NCBI GenBank assembly: GCA_016191205.1
Contig: JACPPB010000060.1
Span: 1 to 59,556, forward strand
Reading direction: 5' to 3'
Length of the DNA stretch: 59,556 nt
From: Gammaproteobacteria bacterium
GTDB lineage: Bacteria > Pseudomonadota > Gammaproteobacteria > Pseudomonadales > Porticoccaceae
Shown in pieces: positions 55,743-59,556 of the stretch (the stretch's first letter is position 1; each line of letters opens with the position of its first letter). A program made the translations under genes and the position numbers. The notes under the pieces are model-generated. The model had not been told where the DNA came from. It saw nothing but the letters and a program-made list of their open reading frames with translations, and made no database searches.

Positions 55743-56573
55743 ATGAAATACCGTGAAATTCTTTACGAGGTAAAAGACGGCGTCGCCCTGGTGACGCTCA
55801 ACCGCCCCGACAAACTCAACGCCTGGACCACCCGCATGGCGGAAGAGATCCAGGACGCCACGCTCGCGGCGGCCGAGGACGCCGCGGCGCGGGTGATAGT
55901 GATCACCGGCGCCGGCCGGGGCTTCTGCTCCGGCGCCGACATGAAGCTGCTGTCGGACATGGGTGACGGCGGCAAGGGACAGGCCGCCACCGATGATCCT
56001 GACGATAGCCCCCGCGCGCGGCCCAGCGACGTGCGTGCCGACTACACCCACAAATACTCGTATTTTCCCGCCATTCCCAAGCCGGTGATCGCCGCCATCA
56101 ACGGCCCGGTGGCCGGCATCGGGTTGGTGATGACGCTCTATTGCGACATCCGGATTGCCGCCGCCGACGCCAAGTTCACCAGCGCCTTCGTCAAGCGCGG
56201 CCTGATCGCCGAATACGGCGGCGCCTGGCTCGCTTCGCGCGTCATGGGGGTCGCCAATGCGCTTGAAATCTTCATCTCCGGACGCGTATTCGACGGCGTC
56301 GAGGCGCGCGACCTGGGGCTGGTGAACCGGGTGTTGCCGAGTGACGGTTTCATGGATGCGGTGATGAAATACGCCCGCGACATGGCGCACAACAATTCGC
56401 CGCGCTCGATGGGCGTGATCAAGCACCAGATCTGGGAGAGCCTGTTCCAGAGCCTTGGCGAAGGCGTCGAGCTTTCGGTGGTGGAAATGAAAGCCAGCAT
56501 CGCGAGCGAGGATTTCAAGGAAGGCGTCGCGCACTTTCTCGAAAAACGCCAAGCGCGTTTCAGCGGCCGCTGA
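55743..56573 (+). CDS. Enoyl-CoA hydratase/isomerase family protein
   Basis: 276-aa crotonase-fold protein. YEVKDGVALVTLNRPDKLNAWT starts the fold; the first oxyanion-hole segment is GAGRGFCSGADMKLL and the second INGPVAGIGLVMTLYCDIRIA. FVKRGLIAEYGGAWLASRVMG supplies the region of the second catalytic Glu of hydratases (AEYGG). An insertion rich in Asp/Pro follows the first motif (about residues 75-95), seen in some subfamilies. The substrate is unknown; the SDR and thiolase-like genes downstream suggest a beta-oxidation-like or side-chain degradation sequence. Confidence 0.88.
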   Translation: MKYREILYEVKDGVALVTLNRPDKLNAWTTRMAEEIQDATLAAAEDAAARVIVITGAGRGFCSGADMKLLSDMGDGGKGQAATDDPDDSPRARPSDVRADYTHKYSYFPAIPKPVIAAINGPVAGIGLVMTLYCDIRIAAADAKFTSAFVKRGLIAEYGGAWLASRVMGVANALEIFISGRVFDGVEARDLGLVNRVLPSDGFMDAVMKYARDMAHNNSPRSMGVIKHQIWESLFQSLGEGVELSVVEMKASIASEDFKEGVAHFLEKRQARFSGR

Positions 56574-56613
56574 AACGGAGCACCGAGCCGGCGACAAGAC
56601 ACCGCTCCCGTCT

Positions 56614-56631
56614 TGCCCGCGCAGGCGGGCA
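56614..56631. repeat. Intergenic palindrome, dispersed-repeat type
   Basis: TGCCCGC-GCAG-GCGGGCA followed by TCCAG, in the 191-nt gap between the hydratase and SDR genes. It matches the general form of widespread proteobacterial intergenic palindromes (TTCCCGC...GCGGGAATCCAG). Only one copy was seen in this window. Confidence 0.5.
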
Positions 56632-56764
56632 TCCAGTGCGGGTTCCGGCGCGCTGAGCAAGGCATCCGGGGACAGGCGGCGCGGGAACCACGAAAAATGG
56701 ATTTTTGGCGGTGGCCAACAAACAGCAAACACAAAAAGCAGATAACAGACTGCACGGGGGCAAC

Positions 56765-57547
56765 ATGGGACGGGTAGCAGGCAAGGTGGCGCTGGTCACC
56801 GGCGCCGCTTCGGGGCTGGGGCGGGCGACCGCGATCCGGCTCGCGGAGGAGGGCGCGCGGGTGATGGTCACCGACTGGGAAGATCGTGGCGGCGCCGAAA
56901 CCGTCGATCTGATCAAGGCCGCGGGCGGCGAGGCGCGCTTTCGCCACCAGGACGTGTCCAGCGAAGAAGAATGGCAGGCGACCATCGACGAGATCATCGC
57001 CACTTGGGGCCGGCTCGATGTGCTGGTCAACAACGCGGCGGTGATCATCGCCAAGTCGATCAGGGACACCACGCTCAAGGACTGGCGCTGGCAGAACAGC
57101 ATCGCCCTCGACGGCGTCTTTCTCGGCGTCAAGTACGGCTGCGCGGCGATGGAGAAATCCGGCGGCGGCTCGATCATCAATATCTCGTCCATCGCCGGCA
57201 TTGTCGGCCTCGACAAATCCGCCGCCTACTGCGCCGCCAAGGGCGGGGTGCGGCTGCTGACCAAGGCCGCGGCCGCCGAGTTCGCGCGCCTCAAGAACGG
57301 CGTGCGGGTGAACTCGGTGCATCCGGGCGTGATCCGCACCCCGGGCGTCGAGAAGACCATTCGCAAATACGGCGGCACCGATAAAGAGGCGAAGGTGCGG
57401 GCGAGTTTCGAAGCCATGTCGCCGCTCGGCGAACTCGGCGAGCCCAGCGACATCGCCAACGGCGTGCTCTATCTGGCGTCGGACGAATCCAAATACATGC
57501 ACGGTGCCGAGCTGGTGATCGACGCCGGTTTCAGCGCCGTGCGCTGA
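56765..57547 (+). CDS. Short-chain dehydrogenase/reductase
   Basis: 260 aa from ATG 56765, five nt after a G-rich Shine-Dalgarno. Classical SDR: cofactor loop TGAASGLG at residues 12-19, an Asp at the end of the second strand (VTDWED) favouring NAD(H), NNAAV, catalytic Ser in INISSIAG, and Tyr/Lys in AAYCAAKGG. The sequence resembles hydroxysteroid and cyclic-alcohol dehydrogenases, but substrate cannot be assigned. It precedes the thiolase-like gene by 20 nt. Confidence 0.9.
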   Translation: MGRVAGKVALVTGAASGLGRATAIRLAEEGARVMVTDWEDRGGAETVDLIKAAGGEARFRHQDVSSEEEWQATIDEIIATWGRLDVLVNNAAVIIAKSIRDTTLKDWRWQNSIALDGVFLGVKYGCAAMEKSGGGSIINISSIAGIVGLDKSAAYCAAKGGVRLLTKAAAAEFARLKNGVRVNSVHPGVIRTPGVEKTIRKYGGTDKEAKVRASFEAMSPLGELGEPSDIANGVLYLASDESKYMHGAELVIDAGFSAVR

Positions 57548-57567
57548 CAATCAATGAAGGGGGTGGA

Positions 57568-58740
57568 ATGAGCATCAAAGGTAAAGCCTATATCGCGGGT
57601 ATCTACGAGCACCCGCTGCGCGAGGGCACCGGCAAAACCGTACCGCAACTGCACGCCGAAGTGGCCAAGGGCGCGCTCGAGGACGCCGGTCTCCACAAGA
57701 ACGATATCGACGCCTACTACTGCGCCGGCGACGTGCCCGGCATGGGCGGCATCAACCAGGCCGAGTACATGGGCCTCAAGCTGCGCCAGATCGACAGCAC
57801 CGAGACCGGCGGTTCGTCCTATGTGCTGCATGTGCGCCACGCCGCCCAGGCGATCGCCGCCGGCCACTGCAAGGTCGCGCTGATCACGCTGGCCGGGCGA
57901 CCGCGCGCCGATGCCAAGGAAAACTACAGCGTGCGCCCCGGCGGCGGTGCGCCCGCCGACTACGGCTTCGAGGCGCCGTTCCGGCCCAGCATCGTCAACA
58001 TGTACGCCATGGTCGCGAAGCGCCACATGCACGAGTTCGGCACCACCAGCGCGCAGCTCGCCTGGGTCAAGGTCGCCGCATCCCACCACGCCCAGCACAA
58101 TCCCCACGCGCTGCTGCGCGACGTGGTGACGGTGGAGGACGTGCTCAATTCACCCGTGGTCAGCGATCCGCTGCATCGCCTCGACTGCTGCGTGATGACC
58201 GACGGCGGCGGCGCCATCATCATGGTCGCGCCCGAAATCGCGAAAAGCCTGAAGCGCCCGCGCATTCGTGTACTCGGCGCCGGCGAGGCGCCCAAGCACC
58301 TCAACGGCGGCAAGGTCGATCTCACCTATTCCGGCGCGATCTGGTCCGGCGCCGATGCCTTTGCCGAAGCCGGCGTCAAACCCAGTGACATCAAGTACGC
58401 CTCCATCTACGACTCCTTCACCATCACTGTAGTGGTGACGCTGGAGGATTTGGGCTTTTGCGCCAAGGGTAAGGGCGGCGCGTTCGTCGCCGACGGCAAT
58501 CTCATCTCCGGCGTCGGCAAGCTGCCCTTCAACACCGACGGCGGCGGCCTGTGCAACAACCACCCGAGCGACCGCGGCGGCATCACCAAGGTCATCGAAG
58601 CCGTGCGCCAGGTGCGCGGCGAAGCACATCCCAAAGTACAGGTACCCAACTGCAACCTGGTGCTCGCCCACGGCACCGGCGGCCTGCTCGGCTCGCGCAT
58701 GGGCAGTGCCACAGTGATCATGGATCGGGAGGACGCATGA
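57568..58740 (+). CDS. Thiolase-like (lipid-transfer protein/SCP-x type) enzyme, possibly Ltp2-like aldolase
   Basis: 390-aa thiolase-fold protein. The position of the nucleophilic Cys of true thiolases has ETGGSSYVLHVRHAAQAI with Ser-Ser and no Cys, and the C-terminal Cys motif is replaced by AHGTGGLLGSRMGSA. NTDGGGLCNNHPSDRGG keeps a His-Pro. These are traits of the SCP2-thiolase-like group that includes the steroid side-chain aldolase Ltp2. Such enzymes work with a DUF35 partner, and a DUF35 gene follows with a 4-nt overlap. Retro-aldol cleavage of a beta-hydroxyacyl-CoA is therefore a fair hypothesis; ordinary thiolysis is less likely. Tyr in IYDSFTITV may be catalytic (inference). Confidence 0.8.
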   Translation: MSIKGKAYIAGIYEHPLREGTGKTVPQLHAEVAKGALEDAGLHKNDIDAYYCAGDVPGMGGINQAEYMGLKLRQIDSTETGGSSYVLHVRHAAQAIAAGHCKVALITLAGRPRADAKENYSVRPGGGAPADYGFEAPFRPSIVNMYAMVAKRHMHEFGTTSAQLAWVKVAASHHAQHNPHALLRDVVTVEDVLNSPVVSDPLHRLDCCVMTDGGGAIIMVAPEIAKSLKRPRIRVLGAGEAPKHLNGGKVDLTYSGAIWSGADAFAEAGVKPSDIKYASIYDSFTITVVVTLEDLGFCAKGKGGAFVADGNLISGVGKLPFNTDGGGLCNNHPSDRGGITKVIEAVRQVRGEAHPKVQVPNCNLVLAHGTGGLLGSRMGSATVIMDREDA

Positions 58741-59144
58741 GCGACGCAACCACGAAAACCGCCCCGCGCTCGAAAATTCGCGCGCCGCGCATCAACGACG
58801 AAAGCCGCCCGTTCTGGGAAGCCACCACCCGCGGCGAACTGCTGGTGAAACACTGCACCGCCTGCGGCGAGAACCACTATTTCCCGCGCACCTTCTGTCC
58901 GTTCTGCTTCAGCGACGCGACGGAATGGCTGAAGTGCAGCGGCCGCGGCACCATCTACACCTACAGCGTCACCCGGCGCGGCGAACCCTACGCCATCGCC
59001 TATGTCACGCTGGAAGAAGGCCCCACCATGCTGACCAACCTGATCGACTGTGACTTCGACAGGCTTGCGGTTGGTCAGGCGGTGAAAGTGAAGTTTGTGG
59101 ATACGGGGGAGGGCTCGGCGCTGCCGTTTTTTGTGCCGGGGTGA
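58737..59144 (+). CDS. DUF35 OB-fold / zinc-ribbon protein, partner of the thiolase-like enzyme
   Basis: 135 aa; ATG 58737 overlaps the preceding stop. The N-terminal zinc ribbon has CTACG and CPFC (four Cys), followed by an OB fold (GRGTIYTYSVTRR, PYAIAYVTLEEGPTMLTNLI, VGQAVKVKFVD). Members are obligate partners of thiolase-like or hydratase enzymes such as Ltp2 and HMG-CoA-related thiolases, bridging substrate channels. The overlap suggests equal stoichiometry. Confidence 0.9.
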   Translation: MSDATTKTAPRSKIRAPRINDESRPFWEATTRGELLVKHCTACGENHYFPRTFCPFCFSDATEWLKCSGRGTIYTYSVTRRGEPYAIAYVTLEEGPTMLTNLIDCDFDRLAVGQAVKVKFVDTGEGSALPFFVPG

Positions 59145-59161
59145 GGCCACAGGAGCGTGTC

Positions 59162-59377
59162 ATGCGCTACACCGTTATTGTGGAAGAAGGTGCGACGAGC
59201 TGGGGAGCGTACGTCCCTGATTTGCCGGGCTGTGTGGCCGCGGGCGAGAGCCGTGAGGAGGTGCTGCGGCTGATTCGGGAGGCAATCGAGTTCCATTTGG
59301 AGGGGCTCAGGGAGCAGGGGCAGCCCTTCCCGGAGCCTCACTCCCATGGCGAGGTGGTCGAGGTTCATGCGGCCTGA
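59162..59377 (+). CDS. HicB-family antitoxin-like protein
   Basis: 71 aa from ATG 59162 with AGGAG upstream. The HicB partial RNase H-like fold is recognisable: MRYTVIVEEGATSWGAYVPDLPGC, AAGESREEVLRLIREAIEFHLEGL. No C-terminal DNA-binding domain is present. No hicA toxin gene is found on either side within the window (upstream 18 nt to DUF35, downstream 179 nt), so it looks orphan or belongs to a toxin-free UPF0150-type protein. Confidence 0.8.
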   Translation: MRYTVIVEEGATSWGAYVPDLPGCVAAGESREEVLRLIREAIEFHLEGLREQGQPFPEPHSHGEVVEVHAA

Positions 59378-59556
59378 CAAGGCGTCGGATGTTCATGCAT
59401 CTGGCATGCCGCCACCAGGGGTCAGAGGGCTTAGGGGTCTACCATCGAATTTGCAAGGTGACGGGCGCCCCTGAAGCCCGTTAGGATTGACCTTGGCGGG
59501 GGTGTGGCTCATGGGGTCGGTGGCCGGGTTTTCCCGGCTCGCTCGAACCTGAAATG
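59378..59556. other. Non-coding tail of the window
   Basis: No gene is evident. GGGGTCAGAGGGCTTA (from about 59417) followed by a T-rich CGAATTTGCAA recalls GGGGTCAGA-type sequences flanking RAYT/IS200-like transposases, and CCGGG-TTTT-CCCGG (about 59524-59537) is a perfect palindrome. Both are weak clues to mobile or REP-type DNA beyond the edge. Confidence 0.3.

Overview
The window is a dense, high-GC stretch of chromosomal DNA from a gammaproteobacterium. The main pointers are a fabA-fabB pair, a complete mla phospholipid-transport operon, and two gene orders I know from Pseudomonas-type genomes: nnr-tsaE-amidase-mutL-miaA-hfq-hflX-hflK-hflC-hisZ-purA, and rpsT/proB-obg-rpmA-rplU. I cannot name a genus. 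No tRNA, rRNA, CRISPR array, phage or recognisable IS transposase was seen, and most of the DNA is ordinary housekeeping sequence.

Layout. 0.2-4.0 kb: mlaF-E-D-C-B-mlaA, a full lipid-asymmetry system in one operon. 4.0-6.0 kb: rep helicase, minus strand. 6.1-8.6 kb: a PaaI-like thioesterase translationally coupled to acetoacetyl-CoA synthetase. 9.0-13.5 kb: prkA-yeaH-spoVR, a stress/stationary-phase module. 13.6-21.8 kb: uvrA, divergent from manC, a 2OG-Fe(II) oxygenase-like protein, an MFS exporter, ssb and a stand-alone cysC. 22.0-23.9 kb: fabB and fabA (unsaturated fatty acid synthesis). 24.1-28.9 kb: galU, phosphomannomutase, pgi and ispB; with manC these cover fructose-6-P to GDP-mannose and glucose-1-P to UDP-glucose. 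29.2-31.3 kb: an LLM-class oxidoreductase and a zinc alcohol dehydrogenase. 31.5-36.1 kb: speA, carboxy(nor)spermidine dehydrogenase and carboxy(nor)spermidine decarboxylase, an alternative spermidine route. 36.2-49.1 kb: the long conserved minus-strand series purA back to nnr. 49.1-54.4 kb: queG, rpsT, a UPF0114 membrane protein, proB, obg, rpmA, rplU. 54.8-59.4 kb: nudC, an enoyl-CoA hydratase, an SDR, a thiolase-like protein lacking the usual nucleophilic cysteine region, its DUF35 partner, and an orphan HicB-like antitoxin.

Most notable points. (1) mutL carries an in-frame TAG amber codon after residue 116, so as written the mismatch-repair gene is broken; TAG is a normal terminator elsewhere in the window. 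(2) A short intergenic element with 10-bp terminal inverted repeats sits between cysC and fabB, and a second diverged copy follows spoVR; they share an 18-bp identical core. (3) The terminal thiolase-like/DUF35 pair resembles the Ltp2-type retro-aldolase arrangement and may belong to a side-chain or acyl-CoA degradation unit. (4) A strong hairpin with a competing alternative stem precedes nudC. (5) The uvrA-MFS-ssb neighbourhood is interrupted by manC and an oxygenase. I found no clearly unprecedented system; items 2-4 are the best candidates for new biology. Function calls rest on motifs and remembered family sequences; no database search was run.
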